Shown: one piece after another, positions 9,449 through 18,597 of the stretch
How positions within the stretch are numbered: position 1 is the stretch's first letter
Layout of the letters: the number at the start of each line of letters is the position of its first letter
DNA from: Microvirga sesbaniae
GTDB taxonomy: Bacteria; Pseudomonadota; Alphaproteobacteria; Rhizobiales; Beijerinckiaceae
Reading direction: 5' to 3'
NCBI RefSeq assembly: GCF_025460805.1
Contig: NZ_JAMXFJ010000008.1
Location: forward strand, 141,728 to 205,727
DNA: 64,000 nt
Position numbers and translations under genes: made by a program
The notes under the pieces: model-generated
Databases searched by the model: none
What the model was told of the DNA's origin: nothing
What the model saw: only the letters and a program-made list of their open reading frames with translations

Positions 9449-11166
9449 GCACGGGATCCCTTGCGCAGGCCGCCGCGATCCTCCTGGTGGAGGATTCCGA
9501 GACTCAAGCCCTGCAGCTGCGCCACATGCTCGAGACGAACGGCTTCAGCGTGTCCTGGCGTTCCACGGCCGAAGCAGCCCTCGACAGTCTGAACGAGAAG
9601 CTGCCCGACCTCGTCATCGCCGATTATCATCTGCCCGGCATGAATGGGGACGAGTTGACCCGCCAGATGCGCCTCAACGTGCGCACGCGGGCGATTCCTG
9701 TGATCATGCTGACCGAAGCGCGGGAACGGGGCGTCGAGCGTCAAGGCCTGGAAAGCGGGGCGGATGCCTACATCTCGAAATCCGCCGAGCAGGAGCTGAT
9801 CATCCTGCGGATCAAGGCATTGCTGCGCCGGCGCTCATCCCCCCTGAGCGATGCCAGAGACGAGCGGGAACCGCCGAGCTTCGGCACCTTTCGCCGGGCT
9901 TGCATCCTGATCATCGACGACAGCCTGACACAGCGGACCTACCTTCAGAACATGCTGGCCCATGAAGGTTATGCCGTGACTCCGGCCACGGAGCCGGCCG
10001 AGGCCCTCCGACTGGTTCGCGCGCCGAATGCCACATGGGACTGCATTCTGGTCAATCTGCTGAGCCCAGGCTTCGATGGGGTCGAATTGTGCCGTCAGCT
10101 CAACCTCTATCGCGGTCTCGCGCCGCTTCCGGGCACGGATGCACCGAGCTTTGCCATTGTCGGCTTAGGCAATGAAGAGGGCGGGGATCTGCTTGCGCGT
10201 GCCTTTGCGGCCGGCGTGGACGATATCGTTCCCTCGACGGTGGAAGCCGATGTGATGCGGGTGCGCATCCGCGCGCTCGTCCGGCGCAAACTGATGCAGG
10301 ACGAGAATTGGCGGATCGAGGCGGAGCTCAGCGAGCGGGAGCTGGCTCTCGCAAAGGCCAGGGCGGAGGCCGCCTCGGCGGAAGCGCTGGCCAAAGCCAA
10401 CAGTGAGCTTGCCGAAGCCAACGATCTCCTGAAAGGCACCCAGGCACAGCTGGTTCAGGCCGCCAAGATGGCCTCCCTCGGGGAACTGGTGGCGGGAATC
10501 GCCCATGAGATCAACAATCCGCTTGCCTTCATTCAGGCGCATCAGGGAACCGTCGAGAGGCTTCTTGCCGAGATCGCCGCGAAACTCCCTCCGGAGGCAG
10601 GACTGGAGCGGCAGGTGCAGAAGTCGCGCGATCGGGTGGCCGCGATGAAGCTCGGCCTTGCCCGCATCCAGGAGCTCGTGCTCAATTTAAGACGATTTTC
10701 CCGCCTGGATGAGGGCGACTTCCAGACCGTCAATGTTCCGGAGTCCATCGAGACCGTCCTGGCCCTCCTGGGGCACAAGCTTGGCACCCGGATCGACGTG
10801 CGGCGCCATTACGATGCCGTCCCCGACCTGTATTGCTCGCCGGCTCTTCTGAACCAGGTCGTCATGAACATCGTCGGCAATGCTGCCGATGCGATCAAGG
10901 GAACCGGCGGCATAGACATTGAAACTGAGAGCAACGAGACAACCTATACCATCAAGATCAGCGATACGGGGCCGGGCATTCCGGGGGAATTGCGGGAGCG
11001 CATCTTCGAACCGTTCTTCACCACCAAGCCCGTCGGGTCTGGAACTGGACTCGGCCTGGCGATCGCATATAGCGTCGTTCAGGCCCACAAAGGGTCGATT
11101 GCGGTGGATTCTGGCTCCCTGGGAGGCGCCCGCTTCACGATCACGATCCCGAGGCATACTGTTTGA
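9445..11166 (+). CDS. Tandem-receiver hybrid histidine kinase (CheS3-like)
   Basis: A 573-residue REC-REC-coiled-coil-HisKA-HATPase protein. REC1 (about 10-130) looks active: acidic pair E16/D17, phosphoacceptor D60 ('IADYHLPG') and K112. REC2 (about 150-283) keeps D158/D159 but has N204 where the phosphoacceptor Asp should be ('[12 protein letters not shown]'), and no Lys in the 'GVDDIVPST' region, so it is probably a pseudo-receiver. A helix of Ala/Glu repeats (285-340) leads to the kinase with H354 ('GIAHEINNP') and ATP-binding motifs 'DTGPGIP' and 'GTGLGLAI'. The ATG overlaps cheB by four bases. The architecture matches CheS3 of the Rhodospirillum centenum Che3 pathway, in which the hybrid CheA3 phosphorylates a CheS3 receiver. 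The homology is inferred from architecture, not from alignment. Confidence 0.88.
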   Translation: MSTGSLAQAAAILLVEDSETQALQLRHMLETNGFSVSWRSTAEAALDSLNEKLPDLVIADYHLPGMNGDELTRQMRLNVRTRAIPVIMLTEARERGVERQGLESGADAYISKSAEQELIILRIKALLRRRSSPLSDARDEREPPSFGTFRRACILIIDDSLTQRTYLQNMLAHEGYAVTPATEPAEALRLVRAPNATWDCILVNLLSPGFDGVELCRQLNLYRGLAPLPGTDAPSFAIVGLGNEEGGDLLARAFAAGVDDIVPSTVEADVMRVRIRALVRRKLMQDENWRIEAELSERELALAKARAEAASAEALAKANSELAEANDLLKGTQAQLVQAAKMASLGELVAGIAHEINNPLAFIQAHQGTVERLLAEIAAKLPPEAGLERQVQKSRDRVAAMKLGLARIQELVLNLRRFSRLDEGDFQTVNVPESIETVLALLGHKLGTRIDVRRHYDAVPDLYCSPALLNQVVMNIVGNAADAIKGTGGIDIETESNETTYTIKISDTGPGIPGELRERIFEPFFTTKPVGSGTGLGLAIAYSVVQAHKGSIAVDSGSLGGARFTITIPRHTV

Positions 11167-13082
11167 TGACCTTGCCGAGCGAGATGACTTCAACCCATGG
11201 CACGATTCTGGTCGTCGACGACGAGCCGGACATCCTGATCGCGCTCGAAGATCTGTTCGAGAACGACTACCGGGTCCTGACGGCCTCGTCGCCGGTCCAG
11301 GCGCTCGACATCATCCGGCAGGAGCCTGACATCGCCATCATTATCTCGGATCAGCGTATGCCCGAGATGCAGGGTGACGAGTTCCTGGCAAAGGCCCGGC
11401 ACGAGACCGATGCGGATGCGATCCTTCTCACCGGCTATGCGGATCTCAAAGCGGTGATCGGTGCGGTGAACAAGGGTCGGATCATGGCTTATGTTCCAAA
11501 GCCCTGGGATCCAGCCGCCCTCTCGAACATGGTCGCTGCGGCCTACCAGCGGCGCGTGCTGGCCCGCAAGCTCGATACGGAGCGCGCACTCCTGCGCGGG
11601 CTGATGGAAAGCACCGGCGACCTCATCTCGTTCAAGGATCTGGACGGGCGTTTCGTCCGCCTCAACGCCAGCAAGGCACGAAGCCTCGGCTGCCATTCGG
11701 AAGACTGCCTAGGGCGCAAGGAGCGGGACTACGTGGCACCGGAACGGGCCACGATGATCGAGGAGGCGGAGCGGCGAGCGATCGCGGCACGAATTCCCGA
11801 TGAAGTGATCGAGGAGCGGATTGCTCCCGACGGTACGACGCAATGGTTCCTGATCAATCACATCCCGATCCTCGACGAGGCGGGACATGTGACCAATCTC
11901 GCGACCATCGAGCGCGACGTCACCGAGCGCAAGCTGATGGAGATGCGTTTGCGGCAAGCGGACAAGATGCAGGCCCTGGGAACGCTTGCCGGCGGCGTCG
12001 CGCACGATTTCAACAACCTCCTGATGGCCGTCCTCGGCAGTCTGGATCTCGCCTCGCGCCGTGCACCCGACGACCCCCGGCTGACCCGCCTGCTGCAGAA
12101 TGCCACCTATGCGGCGGAGCGCGGCGCCTCCCTGACCCAGCGGCTGCTCAGCTTCAGCCGCCAGCGCGACCTGCGGTTGCAGACCGTGGACGTGAACCAA
12201 GTCATCACCGGCATGAACGACTTGCTGACGCGAACCCTCGGCGGCGTCATCCGGATCGAGCGGCGCCTTCAAGACGGTCTGTGGACCGCCATGGTCGATC
12301 CGGATCAACTCGAACTCGCGATTCTCAACCTGTGCATCAACGCCCGTGATGCCATGGCCGAAAGCGGGGTTCTTACGCTCTCGACCCGCAACGAGACATT
12401 GGACGAAGGACGGATCCCCGAATTGAGCGGAGGCGAGTATGTGGTGATCTCCGTCACGGACACCGGAAGCGGGATTCCACCGGAGGTGCTGACCAGGGTG
12501 CTCGAGCCGTTCTTCACCACCAAGGAGGTCGGCAAAGGAACAGGTCTCGGTCTCCCGATGGTCTATGGACTGGCCCAGCAATCCGGCGGCACCGTCACGA
12601 TTCGAAGCACGGTCGGAGAAGGGACGACCGTCGAGCTTTTCCTGTCCCGGGCGGTTGTCGAGCCTGAGGAGGGAGCCCGCGAGGAAGAAGCTGTTGCGGC
12701 GGATTCCCCTAGGGTGCGCATCCTGCTCGTCGATGACGATGCGGAAGTAAGAACCGTGACTGCCGCCTATTTGACCGAATTGGGACACCGTGTCGTTGAG
12801 GCCGCCGACGGATCATCGGCCCTCGACATCCTCAAGGCGGACAACCGGCTCGACCTCCTCATCGCCGATTTCGCAATGCCCGGCATGACCGGAACCGACT
12901 TGGCCGATCAGGCACGCGGGATTCGGCCCGACCTGGGCATCCTGCTCGTGACCGGGTATGCCGATCCCAAACGGCTTCCGGAGAGCTATCTGCGGCTCCA
13001 CAAGCCCTTCAGCCGCGCCGACTTGGCGCTGAAGGTGGCCGAAGCGGCCCGTCTGGGGCGGGATGGAAGCGCAACAGCCTGA
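11166..13082 (+). CDS. Hybrid histidine kinase REC-PAS-HisKA-HATPase-REC
   Basis: A 638-residue protein. The N-terminal receiver has D62 ('[10 protein letters not shown]') and ends in 'VPKPWDP', a variant seen in receivers that sit before enzymatic or sensory outputs. A PAS domain spans about 140-255 ('[19 protein letters not shown]'). HisKA has H280 ('[11 protein letters not shown]'), a GHKL ATPase follows ('DTGSGIPPE', 'GKGTGLGL'), and a C-terminal receiver has D568 ('[10 protein letters not shown]'). There is no HTH or GGDEF output. The ATG overlaps the previous stop by one base (TGATG); a TTG directly before it is in frame. As the last gene of the operon it probably receives phosphate through its N-terminal receiver and passes it to an Hpt or regulator outside the window. 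Confidence 0.88.
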   Translation: MTLPSEMTSTHGTILVVDDEPDILIALEDLFENDYRVLTASSPVQALDIIRQEPDIAIIISDQRMPEMQGDEFLAKARHETDADAILLTGYADLKAVIGAVNKGRIMAYVPKPWDPAALSNMVAAAYQRRVLARKLDTERALLRGLMESTGDLISFKDLDGRFVRLNASKARSLGCHSEDCLGRKERDYVAPERATMIEEAERRAIAARIPDEVIEERIAPDGTTQWFLINHIPILDEAGHVTNLATIERDVTERKLMEMRLRQADKMQALGTLAGGVAHDFNNLLMAVLGSLDLASRRAPDDPRLTRLLQNATYAAERGASLTQRLLSFSRQRDLRLQTVDVNQVITGMNDLLTRTLGGVIRIERRLQDGLWTAMVDPDQLELAILNLCINARDAMAESGVLTLSTRNETLDEGRIPELSGGEYVVISVTDTGSGIPPEVLTRVLEPFFTTKEVGKGTGLGLPMVYGLAQQSGGTVTIRSTVGEGTTVELFLSRAVVEPEEGAREEEAVAADSPRVRILLVDDDAEVRTVTAAYLTELGHRVVEAADGSSALDILKADNRLDLLIADFAMPGMTGTDLADQARGIRPDLGILLVTGYADPKRLPESYLRLHKPFSRADLALKVAEAARLGRDGSATA

Positions 13083-13242
13083 GGGATGCTCGGGCGGATT
13101 GTGCAAAGTCGCTCTTGAGCCAATTCGACCGAAAACAGACCAAAATCGCGGAAATTTGACGCTCTGGCGTTCGATTCCGGCTGCCGTCACGGCAGAAAAT
13201 GGTTAATTTTCTTTAAAAGTTATCCATTGTTGCATGGACAGA

Positions 13243-13272
13243 TTGACATTATCGGGGCTTCGCACCTTAACT
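13243..13272 (+). promoter_or_regulatory. Possible promoter of the dpp operon
   Basis: A perfect TTGACA at 13243-13248 is followed after about 17 bases by CTTAAC, a weak -10. It lies in the AT-rich part of the 236-base gap between the signalling operon and dppA, about 50 bases before the dppA start. The -35 is convincing and the -10 is not, so the assignment is tentative. Confidence 0.35.
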
Positions 13273-13318
13273 CCGTCACAGAACGGCCACGAGTAGAGCC
13301 GTCTCAGAGGACTAGGTA

Positions 13319-14920
13319 ATGAAAAAATCAGCCCTTTTCGCAGCCATCTGCGTTCCGGCCTTCTTGGCCGGCGCTCCGCTGGCCGCCAAAACCCTCGTCT
13401 ACTGCTCCGAGGGCAGCCCGGAAAACTTCTATCCCGGCATCAACACCACCGGCACGTCGTTCGACGTGAACGAGCACATCTACGACAACATCGTGGATTT
13501 CGAGCGCGGCGGCACCCAGGTGGTTCCCGGCCTCGCCGAGAAATGGGACATTTCGGCTGACGGCACGGTCTACACCTTCCACCTGCGCAAGAACGCGAAG
13601 TTCCATTCCAACAAGAACTTCAAGCCGACCCGCAACCTGAACGCCGACGACATCGTGTTCATGATCGAGCGTCAGTGGAAGGAAGACAATCCTTACTTCA
13701 AGGTCACGAGCCCGAACCATTCCTACTTCACCGACATGGGCATGCCGTCCCTGCTGAAGTCGGTGGAGAAGGTCGACGACTACACCGTCCGCATCACGCT
13801 CAACCGGCCTGAGGCCCCCTTCCTGTCGAACCTGGCCATGCAGTGGGCCGGCGTCCAGTCGAAGGAATACGCCGACGCCATGATGAAGGCCGGCACTCCG
13901 GAGAAGATCGACCAAGAGCCGATCGGCTCGGGCCCGTTCTATCTGGTCCAGTACCAGAAGGATGCCATCGTCCGCTTCAAGGCCTTCCCGGAATATTGGG
14001 GCGGCAAGGCGAAGCTCGACGATCTCGTGTTCGCGATCACCCCGGACGCCTCCGTCCGCTGGGCGAAGCTCCAGAAGGGCGAATGCCACGTCATGCCGTA
14101 TCCGAACCCGGCTGACCTCGAGGCCATGAAGAAGGATCCGAACGTCACGGTCATGGAGCAGGCCGGCCTCAACATCGGCTACCTCGCTTACCAGACCACG
14201 AAGAAGCCGTTCGACGATGTTCGCGTCCGCAAGGCCTTCAACATGGCCATGAACAAGAAGGCGATCGTCGACGCTGTGTTCCTCGGCTCGGGCGTTCCCG
14301 CCACGAACCCGATCCCGCCTTCCATGTGGTCGTACAACAAGTCCATCAAGGACGACGAGTACAACCCTGAAGCGGCCAAGAAGCTCCTGGCCGAAGCTGG
14401 CTATCCCAACGGTCTCGAGACCGATCTCTGGGCCATGCCGGTTCAGCGCCCCTACAACCCGAATGCGCGCCGCATCGCCGAGCTCATGCAGGCCGACCTC
14501 GCCAAGATCGGCGTGAAGGCCGAGATCAAGAGCTTCGAATGGGGCGAGTACCGCAAGCGGGCCCAGGCCGGCGAGCACCAGATGGCTCAGCTCGGCTGGA
14601 CCGGCGACAACGGCGACCCGGACAACTTCCTGCACACCCTGCTCGGCTGCGCCTCGGCCCAGAGCGCTTCGGGTTCGAACATCGCCAAGTGGTGCTACAA
14701 GCCGTTCGACGATCTCGTCACGAAGGCGAAGGTCGTGACCAACCAGGCCGAGCGCACCAAGCTCTACGAAGAAGCTCAGAAGATCTTCAAGGAGCAGGCT
14801 CCCTGGTTCACGATCGCTCACGCCGTGCAGTTGAAGCCGGTCCGCAAGGAAGTCGTGGATTTCAAGCTCTCGCCGTTCGGCCGCCACACCTTCTACGGCG
14901 TGGATCTCAAAGGCAAGTAA
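13319..14920 (+). CDS. dppA: Periplasmic dipeptide-binding protein DppA
   Basis: A 533-residue solute-binding protein of the SBP_bac_5 family, which captures di- and oligopeptides in the periplasm for the ABC importer encoded downstream. The signal peptide is at residues 1-23 (Lys-Lys, hydrophobic core, cleavage after L-A-A). The mature N-terminus 'KTLVYCSEGSPENFYPG' and the later 'GDNGDPDNFLHTLLGC' segment are typical of DppA rather than OppA. AGAGG lies a few bases before the ATG. Codon use is strongly biased to C/G-ending codons, suggesting high expression. A hairpin terminator separates it from dppB. Confidence 0.93.
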   Translation: MKKSALFAAICVPAFLAGAPLAAKTLVYCSEGSPENFYPGINTTGTSFDVNEHIYDNIVDFERGGTQVVPGLAEKWDISADGTVYTFHLRKNAKFHSNKNFKPTRNLNADDIVFMIERQWKEDNPYFKVTSPNHSYFTDMGMPSLLKSVEKVDDYTVRITLNRPEAPFLSNLAMQWAGVQSKEYADAMMKAGTPEKIDQEPIGSGPFYLVQYQKDAIVRFKAFPEYWGGKAKLDDLVFAITPDASVRWAKLQKGECHVMPYPNPADLEAMKKDPNVTVMEQAGLNIGYLAYQTTKKPFDDVRVRKAFNMAMNKKAIVDAVFLGSGVPATNPIPPSMWSYNKSIKDDEYNPEAAKKLLAEAGYPNGLETDLWAMPVQRPYNPNARRIAELMQADLAKIGVKAEIKSFEWGEYRKRAQAGEHQMAQLGWTGDNGDPDNFLHTLLGCASAQSASGSNIAKWCYKPFDDLVTKAKVVTNQAERTKLYEEAQKIFKEQAPWFTIAHAVQLKPVRKEVVDFKLSPFGRHTFYGVDLKGK

Positions 14921-14940
14921 GCTAATCCCTTCAACCCTAT

Positions 14941-14974
14941 GGCGGAGCGGCTTCTCGAGCCGCTCCGCCTTTTT
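14941..14974 (+). terminator. Intrinsic terminator/attenuator between dppA and dppB
   Basis: A perfect 12-base-pair stem, GGCGGAGCGGCT (14941-14952) with AGCCGCTCCGCC (14958-14969) and loop TCTCG, is followed directly by five T. It starts 20 bases after the dppA stop and ends 11 bases before dppB. It probably stops most transcripts and protects the dppA 3' end, so that binding protein is made in excess over the permease. Confidence 0.85.
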
Positions 14975-14985
14975 ACGTTCAGACG

Positions 14986-15996
14986 ATGCTCAGATTCATT
15001 TTGACCCGCGTCAGCCTGATCATTCCGACCTTCATCGGGATCACGCTGCTGGCCTTCTTCCTGATCCGCCTGGTGCCGGGCGACCCGATCGAAACACTCG
15101 CCGGCGAGCGCGGCATCGACCCCGCCCGCCACGAACAGCTCCGTAAGGAATACGGCTTCGACAAGCCGATCATCGTTCAGTACGGTATCTATCTCACGCG
15201 TGTCCTGCAGGGCGATCTCGGCAAGTCGATGATCACGCAGGAACCCGTCATCAACGAGTTTTCGTCCCTGTTTCCGGCAACCGTCGAGCTGGCGCTCTGC
15301 GCCATCATCTTCGCTCTCGTGTTCGGTCTGCCGGCAGGCATCATCGCGGCCATCCGACGAAATTCGATCTTCGATCACGGGGTGATGGGCATCTCGCTGA
15401 CCGGCTATTCCATGCCGATCTTCTGGTGGGGCCTCATCCTCATCCTCGTGTTCTCGGTGCAGTTCGACCTGACGCCCGTCTCGGGCCGGATCGACGTCCT
15501 CTATTACATCGAGCCGATCACGGGCTTCCTGCTGATCGACACGCTGCTCTCCGACGAGCCGGAGGCCTTCTGGTCGGCGGTGAACCACCTGATCCTGCCC
15601 ACCATCGTCCTCGGCACCGTCCCCCTGGCCGTGATCGCCCGCATGACCCGCTCGGCCATGCTGGAGGTGCTCGGCGAAGACTACATCCGCACCGCCAAGG
15701 CCAAGGGCCTCCCGCGGCTCCGGATCGTGGCTCTGCATGCCCTGCGCAACGCCCTCATTCCGGTCGTGACGGTGATCGGCCTGCAGGTGGGCGTGCTGTT
15801 TACCGGCGCCATCCTGACGGAAACCATCTTTTCCTGGCCCGGGGTCGGCAAATGGCTCATCGATGCCATCTTCCGGCGCGATTATCCGGTGCTGCAGGGC
15901 GGCGCCCTTCTGCTCGGCGTTGTCGTCATGAGCGTGAATCTTCTCGTCGACCTTGCCTACGGGCTCATCAATCCTCGCATCAGGCATACGCGATGA
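14986..15996 (+). CDS. dppB: Dipeptide ABC transporter permease DppB
   Basis: A 336-residue inner-membrane permease with the N-terminal motif 'ILTRVSLIIPTFIGITLLAFFLIRLVPGDP' split around the first TM helix, typical of DppB/OppB. The coupling-helix region 'RMTRSAMLEVLGEDYIRTAKAKGL' (about 215-238) carries the EAA signature that contacts the ATPases. It pairs with DppC. Its stop overlaps the dppC start by four bases (ATGA). Transcription must read through the terminator behind dppA or start within the short gap. Confidence 0.93.
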   Translation: MLRFILTRVSLIIPTFIGITLLAFFLIRLVPGDPIETLAGERGIDPARHEQLRKEYGFDKPIIVQYGIYLTRVLQGDLGKSMITQEPVINEFSSLFPATVELALCAIIFALVFGLPAGIIAAIRRNSIFDHGVMGISLTGYSMPIFWWGLILILVFSVQFDLTPVSGRIDVLYYIEPITGFLLIDTLLSDEPEAFWSAVNHLILPTIVLGTVPLAVIARMTRSAMLEVLGEDYIRTAKAKGLPRLRIVALHALRNALIPVVTVIGLQVGVLFTGAILTETIFSWPGVGKWLIDAIFRRDYPVLQGGALLLGVVVMSVNLLVDLAYGLINPRIRHTR

Positions 15997-16907
15997 CCAC
16001 TGAAACCATGGAAGCCCCGGCCGTCGCCGCTCCCACGGCCACCCCTCCCCACCCTCTCCGCGAGTTCTGGAGCTACTTCAGCGCCAATCACGGGGCCGTC
16101 GCCGGCCTCGTGGTGATCGTCGCTGTCGTGCTCGTGGCTCTCCTCGCCGACGTGCTCGCGCCTCACTCGCCGTACCTTACGGACACATCCATCGCCCTGA
16201 AGCCTCCGTTCTGGCAGGAGGGCGGCTCGCTGACCTATCCGCTCGGGACGGACCCCATCGGCCGGGACATTCTCTCGCGCATGATCTACGGGGCGCGGCT
16301 GTCCCTCCTCATCGGCATCGTGGTGGTGGCGGTCTCCATCGTCCTGGGAACGGTGCTCGGCCTCGTGGCGGGCTTCTTCCGGGGCCTGACCGAGATCTTC
16401 ATCATGCGCCTGATGGACATCGTCCTCACCCTGCCGAGCCTCCTGCTCGCCATCGTGATCGTGGCGGTGCTGGGTCCGGGCCTGATGAACGCCATGCTGG
16501 CGGTGGCCCTGGTGATCCTGCCGCATTACGTGCGTCTGGCCCGTGCGGCGGTGATCACCGAGACTTCGAAGGACTATGTGACGGCAGCCCGCGTCAGCGG
16601 CGCGGGAACGTTGCGCCTGATGTTCAAGGAGGTGCTGCCGAACTGTACCGCTCCGCTGATCGTGCAGGCGTCGCTCGGCATCTCGACCGCCATTCTGGAC
16701 GCGGCGGCGCTCGGGTTTCTCGGCCTTGGCGCGCAGCCCCCGTCTCCGGAATGGGGAACCATGCTGGCGGATGCCCGCGAATTCGTGCTCCGCGCCTGGT
16801 GGGTCGTGACCTTCCCGGGACTGGCCATCCTCATCACGGTGCTTGCCTTCAATCTTCTGGGCGACGGGTTGCGCGACGCCCTGGATCCGAAACTGAAAAG
16901 GTCCTGA
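15993..16907 (+). CDS. dppC: Dipeptide ABC transporter permease DppC
   Basis: A 304-residue second permease of the peptide importer. After a Pro/Ala-rich cytoplasmic N-terminus comes TM1 and the segment 'YPLGTDPIGRDILSRMIYGAR' (about 89-109), a hallmark of DppC/OppC. The EAA loop is 'DYVTAARVSGAGTLRLMFKEVLPN' (about 190-213). The frame is open far upstream inside dppB, but the ATG at 15993 overlaps the dppB stop and gives the family length, so it is chosen. Confidence 0.92.
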   Translation: MTTETMEAPAVAAPTATPPHPLREFWSYFSANHGAVAGLVVIVAVVLVALLADVLAPHSPYLTDTSIALKPPFWQEGGSLTYPLGTDPIGRDILSRMIYGARLSLLIGIVVVAVSIVLGTVLGLVAGFFRGLTEIFIMRLMDIVLTLPSLLLAIVIVAVLGPGLMNAMLAVALVILPHYVRLARAAVITETSKDYVTAARVSGAGTLRLMFKEVLPNCTAPLIVQASLGISTAILDAAALGFLGLGAQPPSPEWGTMLADAREFVLRAWWVVTFPGLAILITVLAFNLLGDGLRDALDPKLKRS

Positions 16908-16909
16908 TC

Positions 16910-17767
16910 ATGGCACTTCTCGAAATCGAGAATCTCGTCGTCGAGTTCCAGACTTCGGCCGGCATGTTCCGGGCAGTCGACGGCGTCTCGCTCAAGGTCG
17001 ACGAGCGCGAGGTTCTGGCCATCGTCGGCGAATCCGGCTCGGGCAAGTCCGTTTCCATGCTCGCCGTCATGGGGCTCCTGCCGTGGACGGCCAAGGTGAC
17101 CGCGGACAAGATGGCGTTCAATGGCCGCGATCTTCTGCGGATGTCGGATTCCGAGCGCCGCAAGATCGTCGGCAAGGATATTGCGATGATCTTCCAGGAG
17201 CCGGTCGCAAGCCTCAATCCTTGCTACACGGTCGGCTTCCAGATCGAGGAGGTGCTGCGTTTCCACCTTGGTCTCGGACGATCGCAGCGGCGTGCGCGGG
17301 CCATCGAACTGCTGACGGCGGTCGGTATTCCCAATCCTGCCGAGCGGCTGAACTCGTTCCCGCATCAGATGTCGGGCGGCCAGTGCCAGCGCGTGATGAT
17401 CGCCATGGCGATCGCATGCAATCCGAAGCTGTTGATCGCCGACGAACCGACCACGGCCCTCGACGTCACGATCCAGAAGCAGATCCTCGACCTGCTCGTG
17501 AAGCTTCAGGCCGAGCACGGCATGGGCATGATCATGATCACTCACAACATGGGCGTGGTCGCAGAAACGGCCGATCGCGTCGTGGTTCAGTACAAGGGGC
17601 GCAAGATGGAAGAGGCCGACGTGCTGTCGCTGTTCGAGAATCCGCGAAGCAACTACACGAAGGCTCTCATGGCCGCGCTGCCGGACAATGCGACGGGCGA
17701 CCGTCTGCCGACCATCGCCGATTATTTCAAGGACGGAACCGAGATCGCCGGAGCGGCCGTATCATGA
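16910..17767 (+). CDS. dppD: Dipeptide ABC transporter ATP-binding protein DppD
   Basis: A 285-residue ATPase with Walker A 'GESGSGKS' (about 39-46), signature 'MSGGQCQR', Walker B '[12 protein letters not shown]' and H-loop 'ITHNMG'. It powers the importer with DppF. The protein is somewhat shorter than E. coli DppD (about 327 residues); the C-terminal oligopeptide-transporter extension is reduced. The ATG is two bases after the dppC stop; an earlier in-frame Met lies within dppC and is not credible. The last four bases overlap dppF. Confidence 0.9.
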   Translation: MALLEIENLVVEFQTSAGMFRAVDGVSLKVDEREVLAIVGESGSGKSVSMLAVMGLLPWTAKVTADKMAFNGRDLLRMSDSERRKIVGKDIAMIFQEPVASLNPCYTVGFQIEEVLRFHLGLGRSQRRARAIELLTAVGIPNPAERLNSFPHQMSGGQCQRVMIAMAIACNPKLLIADEPTTALDVTIQKQILDLLVKLQAEHGMGMIMITHNMGVVAETADRVVVQYKGRKMEEADVLSLFENPRSNYTKALMAALPDNATGDRLPTIADYFKDGTEIAGAAVS

Positions 17768-18591
17768 GTGTTGTTCTCGAAGCTCGAAACATCGTCCGGG
17801 ACTATCATGTCGCCGGCAGCCTCTTCTCCAAGGGCAGGACCGTTCACGCGGTCAAAGGCGTGAGCTTCACGGTGGACAAGGGCAAAACCCTCGCCATCGT
17901 CGGGGAGAGCGGCTGCGGGAAATCGACGCTCGCACGCATTCTCACCCTGATCGATCCGGCCACCTCCGGTGATCTCTTCATCCAGGGGAAGAAGGTCGAT
18001 ATCGCGAAGGGCGACCTCACGAAGGACCTTCGGCGCGAAGTGCAGATCGTGTTCCAGAATCCCTATGGCTCGCTCAACCCCCGCCAGAAGATCGGCGACG
18101 TGCTGGGCGCTCCGCTGGTGATCCACGGCAACGTCCCGGCGGACGAGCGGCGGGACCGGGCCATGGCCATGCTGAAAAAGGTCGGACTCGGCGAAGAGCA
18201 TTACAACCGCTATCCGCACATGTTCTCCGGCGGTCAGCGCCAGCGCATCGCGATCGCCCGGGCCCTGATGCTCAATCCGAGCCTGCTCGTTCTCGACGAG
18301 CCGGTTTCGGCCCTCGATCTTTCGGTCCAGGCTCAGGTATTGAACCTGCTGGCGGATCTCCAGGACGAGTTCAACCTCACCTATGTCTTCATCAGCCACG
18401 ACCTTTCGGTGGTCCGCTACATCGCCGACGAGGTGATGGTGATGTATTTCGGCGAGGCGGTCGAATACGGCACGCGCGACGAGGTGTTCTCCGATCCGAA
18501 GCACGACTACACCAAGACGCTCTTCGCGGCGACGCCGCGGGCGGATCCCGCGAGCATCAAGGCGCGGCTGGCGCGCAAGCGGGCCGCCTGA
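17764..18591 (+). CDS. dppF: Dipeptide ABC transporter ATP-binding protein DppF
   Basis: A 275-residue ATPase with Walker A 'GESGCGKST' (about 46-54), the Q-loop segment 'VFQNPYGSLNPR', signature 'FSGGQRQR', Walker B 'LLVLDEPVSALD' and H-loop 'ISHDLS'. This sequence pattern is that of DppF/OppF. The ATG overlaps the dppD stop by four bases. It is the last gene of the operon and converges on the AI-2E family gene, whose stop lies six bases away. Confidence 0.92.
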   Translation: MSVVLEARNIVRDYHVAGSLFSKGRTVHAVKGVSFTVDKGKTLAIVGESGCGKSTLARILTLIDPATSGDLFIQGKKVDIAKGDLTKDLRREVQIVFQNPYGSLNPRQKIGDVLGAPLVIHGNVPADERRDRAMAMLKKVGLGEEHYNRYPHMFSGGQRQRIAIARALMLNPSLLVLDEPVSALDLSVQAQVLNLLADLQDEFNLTYVFISHDLSVVRYIADEVMVMYFGEAVEYGTRDEVFSDPKHDYTKTLFAATPRADPASIKARLARKRAA

Positions 18592-18597
18592 GAGCGA

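Noticed and set aside
13328..14887. A 519-codon minus-strand frame covering dppA.
   Set aside because: Exact antisense of dppA; rich in Val/Leu/Arg/His with no family pattern. A by-product of strong codon bias in dppA.
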